A DNA stretch of 64,000 nucleotides, taken from assembly GCA_021780905.1 (NCBI GenBank), contig JAJXXW010000028.1, forward strand, positions 84,752-148,751, in the 5' to 3' direction. Positions 18,877 to 28,477 of this stretch are shown here, one piece after another (the stretch's first letter is position 1; each line of letters begins with the position of its first letter). The translations under genes were made by a program, and so were the position numbers. The stretch is from a bacterium (GTDB taxonomy: Bacteria; Verrucomicrobiota; Verrucomicrobiia; Limisphaerales; UBA11358). The notes beneath the pieces are model-generated. The model did not search any database. It was not told where the DNA came from and saw nothing but the letters and a program-made list of their open reading frames with translations.

Positions 18877-20187
18877 TTACTTGGCCGCCGCCGCTTCTGA
18901 GAGGGTGGCGCTTTTTTCCAGCAACTCCAGCACTTTTTCGTGCAGCACCTGCTCGTAAAGCTCGTTCACGCCGTTCCGCTTCTGGAGATCCTTGAGAAAC
19001 TGGTCGAAGGGCATCTGATACATCACCGCCAGTTGCTGCGCGCGCCGGAGCACGTCCTCCTGCGTGGCCTGGATTTTTTCCTGCTCGGCAATCCGGCCCA
19101 CGAGGAACGCCAGCTTGACGCGCTCCCGGGCGTTGCCCGCCGCCGCCGCGTAGATCTCGTCCTTCTGCTGCTCGATCAGTTCGCGCGCGATGCCGCGCTG
19201 CGTGTTCTGGCGGACGAGGTCATAAACCACGTTGCGCGTCTCCTGCGCCACCGCCGTCTCCGGCAGGTCAAAATTCACCCGGCTCAACAGTTCGCGGACC
19301 ACCTGGCCGCGCACGGCCTTCGAGCGCGAATACTTCAACTCGTTCTCCAGGTCCGTGCGGACCCCGGTCTTGAGCGCCGCCAGATTTTCGGCGCCGAACT
19401 TTTTGGCCAGTTCGTCGTCGAGCGGCGGCAGAACTTTTTCCTTCACCTCGACCAGTTCAACTTCGTAGGTGCCTTTCTTGCCCTGCAATTCCTTCGTGAC
19501 GAAATCCGCTGGAAAATCCACATGCACCGTGCGCCGGTCGCCGGCGTTTGCGCCAATTAGTTGCGCGGCAAAACCGGGGATGAACGAACCGTCGTTCGTC
19601 TCCACCCAGAAATTTTTCTGCTCGGTCAAACCCTTCGCCGTCGGCGCGAGTTCGGTGATCGGCTTGCCGTCGCAGGTGCCGGCGTAGTTGACCACCGCGA
19701 TGTCGCCGCTGGCGAGCGGGCGGGCGACGGTGTGGTGGCTGGCGTGCTGGCCGCGCAGCAGATCGAGCGCTTTTTCCACGTCCGCATCCGTCACGGTTTT
19801 CGCGTCGAGCGTGGCGGGCAGTCCTTTGTATTCCGGCAGTTGGAATTCCGGCGCGGTCTCGACCGTGGCGGTGAACTGCAAGCTCTGGCCGCGGCCGAAC
19901 TGCACTTCCTCGATGTCGGGATGGCCGACCACGGAAATTTTCTGGTCGGCGATGGCCTGGCGGTAGGCGTCGCCGATGAGCTTGCGCTTGGCTTCGTCCT
20001 TGATTTCCGCATCGTATTTTTTCACGACCATCGGCAGCGGCGCCTTGCCCGGCCGGAAGCCCGGCAGCACGGCCTGCTTCTGGTAGTCCTTCGTGACGGC
20101 GGCCAACGCCGCGTCCACGGCGGTTGCGTCGAGTTCCACCCGCACGAGTTTTTTGCACGGGGCCAAATTTTCAATCGATACGTTCAC
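18877..20187 (-). CDS. tig: Trigger factor (peptidyl-prolyl isomerase chaperone)
   Basis: PGFRPGKAPLPMVVKKY, FKBP-like domain, C-terminal helical domain; ORF extends to 20283, GTG at 20187 (VNVSIENLAPCKK) proposed. Confidence 0.92.
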   Translation of the reverse strand: MNVSIENLAPCKKLVRVELDATAVDAALAAVTKDYQKQAVLPGFRPGKAPLPMVVKKYDAEIKDEAKRKLIGDAYRQAIADQKISVVGHPDIEEVQFGRGQSLQFTATVETAPEFQLPEYKGLPATLDAKTVTDADVEKALDLLRGQHASHHTVARPLASGDIAVVNYAGTCDGKPITELAPTAKGLTEQKNFWVETNDGSFIPGFAAQLIGANAGDRRTVHVDFPADFVTKELQGKKGTYEVELVEVKEKVLPPLDDELAKKFGAENLAALKTGVRTDLENELKYSRSKAVRGQVVRELLSRVNFDLPETAVAQETRNVVYDLVRQNTQRGIARELIEQQKDEIYAAAAGNARERVKLAFLVGRIAEQEKIQATQEDVLRRAQQLAVMYQMPFDQFLKDLQKRNGVNELYEQVLHEKVLELLEKSATLSEAAAAK

Positions 20188-20267
20188 GGTAAAATAAAGG
20201 TTAAACGAGCCGCGCAGGATATATTGTTTGGACAACGAAGGCAAATTGTTTTGATGGCGCAAAGCGG

Positions 20268-20960
20268 ATGATTCCGCTTTCATGTCCGCCGATGCGGCGA
20301 ACCCTGTTCATCACCGGCACCGACACCGGCGCGGGCAAAACCGTTCTGACCGCGCTGCTGGCGGCGTTTTTGCGCTCGCAAAAAATCCGCGTGGTCGCGT
20401 TCAAGCCCGTCTGCTCGGGCGATCGCGACGACGCGGAAAAAATCTTCGCCGCGCTCGGCGGCGCGCTGACGCTGGACGAAATCAACCCGTGGCATTTCCG
20501 CGCCGCCATTGCGCCGGCGCTCGCGGCCAGGCGAGAGAAAAAATCCGTCACGCTCGCCCAAGCGCTCGCGCACGTCCGCGCAACGCAAAAGGATTTCGCC
20601 GTGACGCTCGTGGAGGGCGCGGGCGGTCTGCTGGCCCCCCTCGGCGAACAGTTCGATTCGCGCGATTTGATGACCGCCCTGCGCGCGACGCCCGTCATCG
20701 TCGCCCCCAACCGGCTCGGGGTGGTGAACCACGTTTTGCTGACGCTGGAGGCGCTGCCGAAAAGTCTCCGTGCGCGGGCGAGGGTGGTTTTGATGTCGCC
20801 GGCCAGGCCAGATGCCGCGACGGCGACCAACGCCAAATTGCTCGGTGATTTTTTCCCGGCCGAAAAAATCTTCAGGCTGCCGTGGCTCGGCCAGATGTTC
20901 TCGCCGTCCCAGGCCTTGAAGCACGCGGCGGTGCGGCGAACCCTCGCGCAACTGCTTTGA
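20268..20960 (+). CDS. bioD: Dethiobiotin synthase
   Basis: MRRTLFITGTDTGAGKTVLTALLAAFL, VAFKPVCSGDRDDA, LVEGAGGLLAPL; internal ATG at 20292 may be the true start. Confidence 0.93.
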   Translation: MIPLSCPPMRRTLFITGTDTGAGKTVLTALLAAFLRSQKIRVVAFKPVCSGDRDDAEKIFAALGGALTLDEINPWHFRAAIAPALAARREKKSVTLAQALAHVRATQKDFAVTLVEGAGGLLAPLGEQFDSRDLMTALRATPVIVAPNRLGVVNHVLLTLEALPKSLRARARVVLMSPARPDAATATNAKLLGDFFPAEKIFRLPWLGQMFSPSQALKHAAVRRTLAQLL

Positions 20961-21010
20961 TCGCGACTCGCATTCCAAAGGGACAAGCGCCGCGAACTTC
21001 CGCCAAAAAA

Positions 21011-23032
21011 TCAGGGGCCCGTGGCGCTGGTCGCTGCGGATTTCGCCGGCGCGTTGGTGGCCGCGAAGGACTCCCGCCAGGGCTGGTGGTTTTGGTAGAG
21101 CGCCAGCCGGTGCTGGATGGACTCCACATCTTTCTGTTTCAGCGCGGCGGCCACGGTGAGCGCGGTTTGCGCGGCCGTTTGCGCCTCATCAAAGCTGCCC
21201 ATTTCGGCGCAGGCCATGCCCAGCGTGTCCAGCACGTCCGGCCGGCGGCCACTCGTCAGGAGGTTGGCCTTGGCGGCGAAGGTGAAGGCGCTCTGGCCGT
21301 TGCGGGTGGCGGGATTTTCGGAGCTGGCCAGCACCCGCGCGGTGAAGGTGAGAAACTCAATGTTATTTGGATCCCGCCGCAGCGCGGCCCGCAATTCAGC
21401 GAGCGCCTCGGGGTCGCGATGTTCGCGCAGGAAAATCTTGGCCGTTTCAAAATGCGGCCAGGCGTAGTGCGCGTCCAGCTGCGCGGCCCGGGCAAACTCC
21501 TGGATCGCCTCGTCATCCCGGCCGGCGGTGGCGAGCGCCAGGCCCAGCACGTTGTGGAGAAACGGCACGGCGGGGCCGAGGCGCACGGCGGCGCGATGTT
21601 CGGCCAGTGCTTCCGCCGGCCGGCCCAAATGATCCAGCGCGTTCGCCAGGTTGTGGTGGCCCTGATAGCGGTCGGGTTCGACGCGCACGGCGGCGCGGTA
21701 TTGCCCGGCCGCCGCCGCGAGCCGGCCCTGCTGTTCGAGGGCCACGCCGAGGTTGTTGCGGGCAACGTCATTGTCGGTCGTCACCGCGAGTGCGTGCCGG
21801 AAGAGCGTGACGCTGTTGCGCCAGTGCCAAAGCTGATTTTCCATCGTCACCACGGTGGCGGCCAGAATGGCAACCGAAATTCCCGCGAGCATGATTTTGG
21901 GAATCCGCCACCGCGCCGCCAGATCGGCGACGGCAAACACGCACGCAAACAACAAACCGACGGACGGCAGATAGCTGTAGCGGTCGGCGATCTCGGCGCC
22001 GCCGACCTGCACGAGGCCGATGACCGGCACGAGCATACCCAGAAACCACAGCCAGCCGGTCAGCCCATACGGTGCGGGCCGGCGCAGCTGCCAGGCGGCC
22101 AAGGTGATCGCCAGCAGCACCGCGACCGCCAGCGCGACGGCGGCGAGCGGAATTTTTTCGGGCAGCGGATAAAAAATCGCCAGTTTGGCCGGCCAGAAAG
22201 TTTTTTCGAGATAATCGAGGTAGGCGACCGGCACGCTTTTGAGCCGGTAATGCAGCGGCACCGTCGCCAGCGAGACGACGGCGTTGCTGCTGCGCTGCGA
22301 TTGCGCGAGCAGCGTGATGGCGCACGCGGCGGCGCTGATCGCAAAGAATGGCAGCTTTTCCAAAAGCAACACGCCAAAGGCACGCAGATTTGAAATTTGA
22401 AATTTGAAATTTGGAATGCGTTGCAGCGGCCAGTAGTCCAGCAGCAGCAGCACGCACGGCAGCGTCACGAGCATGGGTTTGGCCATCAGACCAAGCGCAA
22501 ATGTCGCCAGGCTCCCGGCCAGATGAACTTTGGACCGGGGACTTTGAACTTTGGATTCCTCGACGTAACGCGTGTAGTTCCAGAGCGCGAGCAGCGCGAA
22601 AAATGTGCTCAACACATCCTTGCGTTCGGAAATCCAGGCGACCGACTCGACGTGCAGCGGATGCCAGGCGAACAGCGCGGCAACGAAGGCCGGGGGCCAA
22701 ATTTTATCAGTGAGCCGGCACAGCCAGACCAACAGCAGGGCCGCATTCGCCGAATGAATCAAGGCGTTGACGAGATGCGGCCCGGCGGGATTGAGGCCGA
22801 AGACGCCGCAGTCAATCATGTGCGAGAGCCAGGTGAGCGGATGCCAGTTGCTGGCCGCCATCGTGGTGAACGCCCATTTGACGCCGGCCCATGTCACGCC
22901 GGCCTGCACGACGGGATTTTCAGTGACGTAAAGGCCGTCGTCATAGACGCAAAAGCTGAACCACGCCACCGGCAGATACAGTGCGAAGGTGGCGACGGCG
23001 AGCAGCCCGGCAAGGCGGCGCGGTTGCAACAT
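21011..23032 (-). CDS. TPR-containing multi-pass membrane protein (glycosyltransferase-like)
   Basis: SFCVYDDGLYVTENPVV, AALFAWHPLHVESVAWISERKDVLS, then C-terminal TPRs; ORF open to 23185. Confidence 0.88.
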   Translation of the reverse strand: MLQPRRLAGLLAVATFALYLPVAWFSFCVYDDGLYVTENPVVQAGVTWAGVKWAFTTMAASNWHPLTWLSHMIDCGVFGLNPAGPHLVNALIHSANAALLLVWLCRLTDKIWPPAFVAALFAWHPLHVESVAWISERKDVLSTFFALLALWNYTRYVEESKVQSPRSKVHLAGSLATFALGLMAKPMLVTLPCVLLLLDYWPLQRIPNFKFQISNLRAFGVLLLEKLPFFAISAAACAITLLAQSQRSSNAVVSLATVPLHYRLKSVPVAYLDYLEKTFWPAKLAIFYPLPEKIPLAAVALAVAVLLAITLAAWQLRRPAPYGLTGWLWFLGMLVPVIGLVQVGGAEIADRYSYLPSVGLLFACVFAVADLAARWRIPKIMLAGISVAILAATVVTMENQLWHWRNSVTLFRHALAVTTDNDVARNNLGVALEQQGRLAAAAGQYRAAVRVEPDRYQGHHNLANALDHLGRPAEALAEHRAAVRLGPAVPFLHNVLGLALATAGRDDEAIQEFARAAQLDAHYAWPHFETAKIFLREHRDPEALAELRAALRRDPNNIEFLTFTARVLASSENPATRNGQSAFTFAAKANLLTSGRRPDVLDTLGMACAEMGSFDEAQTAAQTALTVAAALKQKDVESIQHRLALYQNHQPWRESFAATNAPAKSAATSATGP

Positions 23033-23196
23033 GCGTTTCTTGTAAGCGATTTTGCGGCCGGGGCAAAGCGGATTCATTTTGCTCAAAAATGTTTTTGCAA
23101 TTTCCACCCCGCGCATTGATAATCCGCCCGGCGGATCAATGCTCACGCACCCGCCGCTTGGCCCAAACCGGTTCCTCACCAGCAAGTTTGAATTTT

Positions 23197-23922
23197 ATGA
23201 GCGGGTTACCTTTTGCACTAATCGCGGCAGCCTCGGACCAGACCGAACTGCTTTATATCTGGGACAAGGCGACGGTCGAAGCCAAGGTCATCATCGCCTT
23301 GCTCTTGGTCTTTTCCATCGCCGCGTGGTTCGTGATGTTGTCCAAAATCCTCCAGATGCGGCGGGCGCGGAAATTGAATCTTTATTTCGGCGAGGAATTC
23401 ACCGCGCAAAAAACCGTGCTGGAGATGTATGACCGCAAGCTCCAGGTCGAAGGCTGTCCGCTCTACGCCGTCTATCAGGCCGGCTGCTCGCAGCTTGACG
23501 CGCGGCTGCGCGGGCCGGACGGCGACCGCGCCCGGCAGAACATCAGCCTCAAAAACATGGAGCACATCAAACGCGCCATCGAAAACGTCGTCGCCAAGGA
23601 ATCGCTGAAACTGGAATCCGGCCTGATCCTGCTCGCCATCGCGGTGAGCGGCGCGCCGTTCATGGGGCTGCTGGGCACGGTCTGGGGCGTGATGAGCACG
23701 TTCGCCGGCATCGCGCAGCAGGGCGCGGCCACGATGGCGGCGATGGCACCGGGCGTTTCCGCCGCGCTCGTCACGACGGTCGCCGGCCTGCTGGTGGCGA
23801 TCCCCTCGATGTTCGGCTATAACTGGCTGGTCCACAATCTGCGCGCGTTCACCGTCGAGCTGGACAACTTCGCGCAGGAACTGGTTTCCAAGATGGAGAC
23901 GGAATTTTTGGCGGAAGAATAA
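23197..23922 (+). CDS. tolQ: TolQ/ExbB/MotA family proton channel protein
   Basis: GAPFMGLLGTVWGVMSTFAGIAQQGAATMAAMAPGVSAALVTTVAGLLVAIPSM; followed by tolR, tolA, tolB, pal-like genes. Confidence 0.9.
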   Translation: MSGLPFALIAAASDQTELLYIWDKATVEAKVIIALLLVFSIAAWFVMLSKILQMRRARKLNLYFGEEFTAQKTVLEMYDRKLQVEGCPLYAVYQAGCSQLDARLRGPDGDRARQNISLKNMEHIKRAIENVVAKESLKLESGLILLAIAVSGAPFMGLLGTVWGVMSTFAGIAQQGAATMAAMAPGVSAALVTTVAGLLVAIPSMFGYNWLVHNLRAFTVELDNFAQELVSKMETEFLAEE

Positions 23923-23930
23923 TAACTTTC

Positions 23931-24347
23931 ATGCGCCGCTTCTCCCAACGCAGTCATCTGGTGACGTTGAGCGAAATCAACATCACACCGCTGCTGGATC
24001 TGGCGTTCGTGCTGCTCATCATCTTCGTCATCACCACGCCGCTGCTGGAACAGAGCATCAACCTGAAACTGCCGCGCGGCGGCTCGCGCGAAACCAAGCT
24101 GAACAAATCCGACATCCGCACGGTCGAAATCTCCAACACGGGCTATTACGCGCTCAACAAACGGAAAATGCAACTGCCGCAGATTATTTTGCAACTCGCC
24201 AACGAATCGCGCGCGAACCAGAATCTTGTGGTTTATATCCGCGCCGACAAGGATTGCCGCTACGATTTGGTGGCACAGATCATTGACGGCTGCCAGAAAA
24301 ACGGCATCACGCGCTATTCGCTGCGCACCGACCCGACGCCCAAATGA
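23931..24347 (+). CDS. tolR: ExbD/TolR biopolymer transport protein
   Basis: SEINITPLLDLAFVLLIIFVITTPLLEQSINLKLP. Confidence 0.9.
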   Translation: MRRFSQRSHLVTLSEINITPLLDLAFVLLIIFVITTPLLEQSINLKLPRGGSRETKLNKSDIRTVEISNTGYYALNKRKMQLPQIILQLANESRANQNLVVYIRADKDCRYDLVAQIIDGCQKNGITRYSLRTDPTPK

Positions 24348-25198
24348 GCCGCCTGCAAAAAAAATGCCTCATCGCCACCGTGGGTTTGCACCTGCTGCTG
24401 GTGTTGACGGTGGTTTTTGGTGCGGCGTTTTTCACGAGCCGGCCCAAGCCGGACGACACCCAGGTGCTGGATGTGATTCCGGCGAACCTGATTGACGCGG
24501 CGTTCAACAGCGGCGTCCAGGCCGCGCCGCCGCCCGCGCCGACCCCGGTTGTCAAACCGCCGGAGCCAACTCCGCCGCCGGCACCGGTAAAACCCGTCGT
24601 CTCGCCGCCAACCTTGATGGAGCGCGTGGAGAAAATTTTCAAACCCGCGCCGGAAAGACTGCCGCCGGATGATTTGCAGCCGGTGACCGAAGCGGAAAAA
24701 CCGCCCCGGGTTCACAAGATTCAACCGGATTTGAAACCTGTCGTCCACAAGGTTTCGCCGGTGGACCCGACCGCAGCCGACGAGGCGCGGGAAGCGCGGC
24801 ACCAGCGCGAGACGCGCTTGAAGGCCATCGCCGCCGCCGCCCGCGCCATCAAGGAAAATGCCACGTCGGCCACCAAGGTGGAGATGTTCGGCAGCAGCAG
24901 TGTTTCGTATGCGAACTACGCGTCGGTGGTCAAAAGCATTTACGAGCAGGCGTGGACGCCCCCGGACGACACGGCCAGTGACGACGCGAACACGCGCGTC
25001 AGCGTGACCATCGGCAGTGACGGCTCGGTGATAAGTGCGCGCATCCTCAACGCGTCCGGCGACACCCGCGTGGATGCCAGCGTGCAGCGGACGCTCGACC
25101 GCGTGACTTTCATCGCGCCGTTTCCGGACGGCGCGAAGGAAAAAGCAAAGACCTTTATCATCAACTTCAACCTCAAAGCCAAACGAAACATCGGATGA
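24344..25198 (+). CDS. TonB/TolA-like energy transducer
   Basis: N-terminal TM, Pro-rich spacer, TonB-like C-terminus (DTRVDASVQRTLDRVTFIAPFPDGAKEKAKTFIINFNLKAK); ATGA overlap with tolR. Confidence 0.82.
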   Translation: MSRLQKKCLIATVGLHLLLVLTVVFGAAFFTSRPKPDDTQVLDVIPANLIDAAFNSGVQAAPPPAPTPVVKPPEPTPPPAPVKPVVSPPTLMERVEKIFKPAPERLPPDDLQPVTEAEKPPRVHKIQPDLKPVVHKVSPVDPTAADEAREARHQRETRLKAIAAAARAIKENATSATKVEMFGSSSVSYANYASVVKSIYEQAWTPPDDTASDDANTRVSVTIGSDGSVISARILNASGDTRVDASVQRTLDRVTFIAPFPDGAKEKAKTFIINFNLKAKRNIG

Positions 25199-26367
25199 AA
25201 AAAATAATTCTCACGGTTTTAACCATCGGCCTGGCCGCAGCGCTCCCCAGCGCGCGGACACAGGAAATCAACATTGAACACTCCGGAAACTATTTCGGCC
25301 AGAAGCCTATTCCTATCGCCTTGAGCGGATTCACCGGCGAGGGCGCGGAGGTTTTGAAATTTGACCTGACCGTGCAGGGCTTCAGTTTTGTGTCGCCGGA
25401 CGCAGCTCAGTATCTCGTCAGCGGCAGCGACTCCGGTGCCGTCACGGGCAGCCTGACGGACAAGTTTGCCAAGCGCGTGTTGTTCTCGCACAGCTACAAC
25501 GGCGCGAGTTTGCGGCGGCAGGCGCACGCGCTCGCCGACGACATCGTGCAGGCGGTGACGGGGAAAAATGGCATCGGCCAGACGAAAATCGCCTACAAGG
25601 TTCAGCCGACCGGCTACGGCGCGGGTGAAATTTATGTCGCGGATTTCGACGGGGCGAACGCCCAGCGCGTGACCACCGACAACGCCATCGTGGCCAAGCC
25701 CGCGTGGGTGCCGGGCCACCTGGCGCTGTATTACACCAGCTACGCGCTGGGCAATCCGGACATTTTTTACCACAGCCTGACCACCGGGCAGCGGCGCAAG
25801 GTCGCGGCGTATTCCGGCCTGAACACCAGCGCGGCGGTGTCGCCGGCCGGCGCGAGGATTGCCATGGTCTTGAGCAAATCCGGCAGCGACAACATCTGGA
25901 CCTGCAACGCGGACGGCACGGGCCTGAAGCAGATCACGTTTGGCGTCGAGGATTCCTCGCCGACTTGGTCGCCGGATGGCAACTGGATTTGTTTCGCGAC
26001 GAAGGATAACAGCCGGCGGCGGCTGGCGAAAGTTCCGGCCGGCGGCGGCAGCGTGCAAACCCTCGACACCCGCGGCACGCCGAACCCCACCGAGCCGGAC
26101 TGGTCGCCGGACGGCAAATGGATCGCGTTCACCTCGCAGATGGGTGACTTCAACATCTGCGTGGCGCCGGCAGACGGCAGCGCGCCACCGGTGGTGCTGG
26201 CGACGGGCCAGAACCCGTCATGGGCGCCGAACTCGCGGACGCTGGTTTACAACCACCACGCGACGGGCTACCGGCAGGTGCTGTCTGTGCTTGACGTTTT
26301 CACCAAACAATACAAGGATTGTGTCCGAGCGACCGGCAACAGTTCCCAGCCCGCTTGGGCGAAATGA
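25195..26367 (+). CDS. tolB: Tol-Pal beta-propeller protein TolB
   Basis: 390 aa; EIYVADFDGANAQRVTTDNAIVAKPAW, SPTWSPDGNWICFATKDNSRRRL repeats; ATGA overlap with preceding gene. Confidence 0.9.
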   Translation: MKKIILTVLTIGLAAALPSARTQEINIEHSGNYFGQKPIPIALSGFTGEGAEVLKFDLTVQGFSFVSPDAAQYLVSGSDSGAVTGSLTDKFAKRVLFSHSYNGASLRRQAHALADDIVQAVTGKNGIGQTKIAYKVQPTGYGAGEIYVADFDGANAQRVTTDNAIVAKPAWVPGHLALYYTSYALGNPDIFYHSLTTGQRRKVAAYSGLNTSAAVSPAGARIAMVLSKSGSDNIWTCNADGTGLKQITFGVEDSSPTWSPDGNWICFATKDNSRRRLAKVPAGGGSVQTLDTRGTPNPTEPDWSPDGKWIAFTSQMGDFNICVAPADGSAPPVVLATGQNPSWAPNSRTLVYNHHATGYRQVLSVLDVFTKQYKDCVRATGNSSQPAWAK

Positions 26368-26430
26368 TTTTCCTTTTCGTCACGGATTTTGACCGCAGCT
26401 TTTAACCGACAAATCAACCGAATAAAAATT

Positions 26431-27045
26431 ATGAAAATGAACCGAATTGTTTTTCCGCTCGTGCTCGCGCTGGCCGCGACGCTGGCCACGACCGGCTGCA
26501 AACACAAACCCGTCAAGGTCACGCCCATTCCCGGCCCGGCGATCAGCAATGTGCCGGACAACAGTAATCTGAATCCGACTTTGCCGCCCAGCCCGCCCAT
26601 CAATCCCGAACCCGCGCCCGGCGTGAACACGCAGCTGGGCGGCGGACCGCTGCCGGACAACTGGGATCCGTCCATGATGAACCAGGATCGCGCGGCGCTC
26701 GCGGCGAACACGATTCATTTTGCCTTCGACAGCGCCGTCATCCGCAAGGGCGAGGACGCGAACCTTTCCGCCGTCGCCGCGGCACTCGCCGCCAACGCAA
26801 ATGACCGGCTGCTCATCGAGGGCAACTGCGACGAGCGCGGCACCGAGGAATACAACCGCGCGCTCGGTGAGCGCCGCGCGCTGGCCGCCCGCGAGGCGCT
26901 GGTCAAGCACGGCGTCAGCGCCGATCGCATTCGCACCATCAGCTACGGCAAGGACAAGCCGGCCGACCCCGGCCATGACGAGGCCGCGTGGACAAAAAAC
27001 CGCCGCGACGATTTCATCCTGCTGCACCCGAAGACGGCCATGTAA
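26431..27045 (+). CDS. pal: Peptidoglycan-associated lipoprotein Pal (OmpA domain)
   Basis: Lipobox TTGC; IHFAFDSAVI, LLIEGNCDERGTEEYNRALGERRALAAREAL. Confidence 0.92.
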   Translation: MKMNRIVFPLVLALAATLATTGCKHKPVKVTPIPGPAISNVPDNSNLNPTLPPSPPINPEPAPGVNTQLGGGPLPDNWDPSMMNQDRAALAANTIHFAFDSAVIRKGEDANLSAVAAALAANANDRLLIEGNCDERGTEEYNRALGERRALAAREALVKHGVSADRIRTISYGKDKPADPGHDEAAWTKNRRDDFILLHPKTAM

Positions 27046-27067
27046 GACCGGCAATTCTCAGTTTCAA

Positions 27068-27095
27068 GGCCGCGCATTACTGCGCGGCCTTTTTT
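27068..27095 (+). terminator. Rho-independent terminator after pal
   Basis: GGCCGCGCA-TTAC-TGCGCGGCC perfect 9-bp stem followed by TTTTTT. Confidence 0.92.
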
Positions 27096-27144
27096 GTGGC
27101 TTTACTTGAGGCTCAAGGCGGCGTAGGCTGATCCAGATATAAAT

Positions 27145-27408
27145 ATGAATGCCATGTTAGCCATCCTGGGATTGAGCGGAACGGAATTGATCATCGTGCT
27201 GGTCGCCATCCTGGTGCTGTTCGGCGCCAAGCGCATTCCCGAATTTGCGAAAGGGCTGGGCAAGGGCATCAACGAGTTCAAAAAGGCTTCCCGCGAAGTG
27301 ACGGAATCCATCGAAAACGAATCGGTCGCGGCCGCCAAAACGCCGCCGGCCAACACCACCGCGCAGACGCCGGCCCGACCGGTGCCGTCCGAAACCAAAG
27401 TCGGTTGA
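27145..27408 (+). CDS. tatA: Twin-arginine translocase TatA/E family subunit
   Basis: LGLSGTELIIVLVAILVLFGAKRIPEFAKGLGKGINEFKKASRE. Confidence 0.93.
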   Translation: MNAMLAILGLSGTELIIVLVAILVLFGAKRIPEFAKGLGKGINEFKKASREVTESIENESVAAAKTPPANTTAQTPARPVPSETKVG

Positions 27409-27438
27409 TCGCGCCGGTCAGGTTGCGCGCCGATTTTC

Positions 27439-28452
27439 ATGGCCGATTTCCCCAACACACCGCCGCCCGATGAGCCGGAGGAGGATGGCGGCGGTCCGGT
27501 CAAAAGCTTTCTTGAACACCTCGAAGATTTCCGCTGGCTGCTTATCAAGACCGGCGCGGCGCTGTTCGTCTGCTTGGTCGTCTGCCTTTACGCCGTTCCG
27601 GAGATCGTCGCCATCTTGAAATGGCCGTTGTCCCGCGCCGCGCTGGTGCGCGTGGGCGGCGAACGCAAGGCGCTGGTCTGCGTCGGCACGAACACCATCG
27701 CCACGCTGGATTTGACGACAAACCAGATCGGCGGCCTGGACCTCGGCTCGAACTGGTTCACCGTGCTGCACGTCGAGCCGGTGCAAATCGGCAGCAACGT
27801 CCTGCTCTCGCTCCAGGTGGAAAAAAGTCCGCCCACCACGATGATGCTCCAGTCGGCGACGGATCTGGTTTACTTCGATCCCGCCGCGCCGTTTTTTTCG
27901 TCCATGGTGCTGGCGTTCTACGGCGGCATTTTATTGGCGTCGCCGGTCATCTTCTTTTTTGTCGCGCAGTTCGTTTTGCCGGCGCTGAAGATCCGGGAGA
28001 AAAAATACGTCCTGCGCGCCGCGTGCATCGGCGTCGGGCTGTTTCTCGCGGGCGTGGCGTTCTGCTATTTCTTCGTGCTGGCGCGGGCGTTGAAATTCGC
28101 CGTCTGGTGGGCGGTATGGATGGGCGTGAAGGTGCCCGAATGGCGCGCGGAAACGTATTTCAGCTTCGTCACCAAATTCCTGCTGGGCATGGGGCTGGGC
28201 TTCGAGTTGCCGGTGGTGCTGCTGGCGCTCGTGAAAATCGGCGTGCTGGACTACCAGAAACTCACGGCGCTGCGCCGCTACATGATCGTCATCAACCTGG
28301 TTTTGGGCGCGCTGCTGACCACGCCGGAGCCGTTCACGCAGGTGGTCATGGCCGTGGTGCTGCAGCTCCTGTTTGAACTCAGCGTCTGGATCGCCTGGTA
28401 TTGGGAATGGCGCGATCGAAAACGCGCTTTACAAGCTGGCGATTCGGAGTAA
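27439..28452 (+). CDS. tatC: Twin-arginine translocase TatC, with enlarged first periplasmic loop
   Basis: SFLEHLEDFRWLLIKTGAALFVCLVVCL, LLGMGLGFELPVVLL, LLTTPEPFTQVVMAVVLQLLFELSV. Confidence 0.9.
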   Translation: MADFPNTPPPDEPEEDGGGPVKSFLEHLEDFRWLLIKTGAALFVCLVVCLYAVPEIVAILKWPLSRAALVRVGGERKALVCVGTNTIATLDLTTNQIGGLDLGSNWFTVLHVEPVQIGSNVLLSLQVEKSPPTTMMLQSATDLVYFDPAAPFFSSMVLAFYGGILLASPVIFFFVAQFVLPALKIREKKYVLRAACIGVGLFLAGVAFCYFFVLARALKFAVWWAVWMGVKVPEWRAETYFSFVTKFLLGMGLGFELPVVLLALVKIGVLDYQKLTALRRYMIVINLVLGALLTTPEPFTQVVMAVVLQLLFELSVWIAWYWEWRDRKRALQAGDSE

Positions 28453-28477
28453 GCTCGAACCATCAACAGAACCTGAT

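Noticed and set aside
20882-22393. 503-aa plus-strand ORF opposite the TPR membrane protein
   Set aside because: Shadow ORF; no recognisable motifs, Gly/Arg/His-rich.
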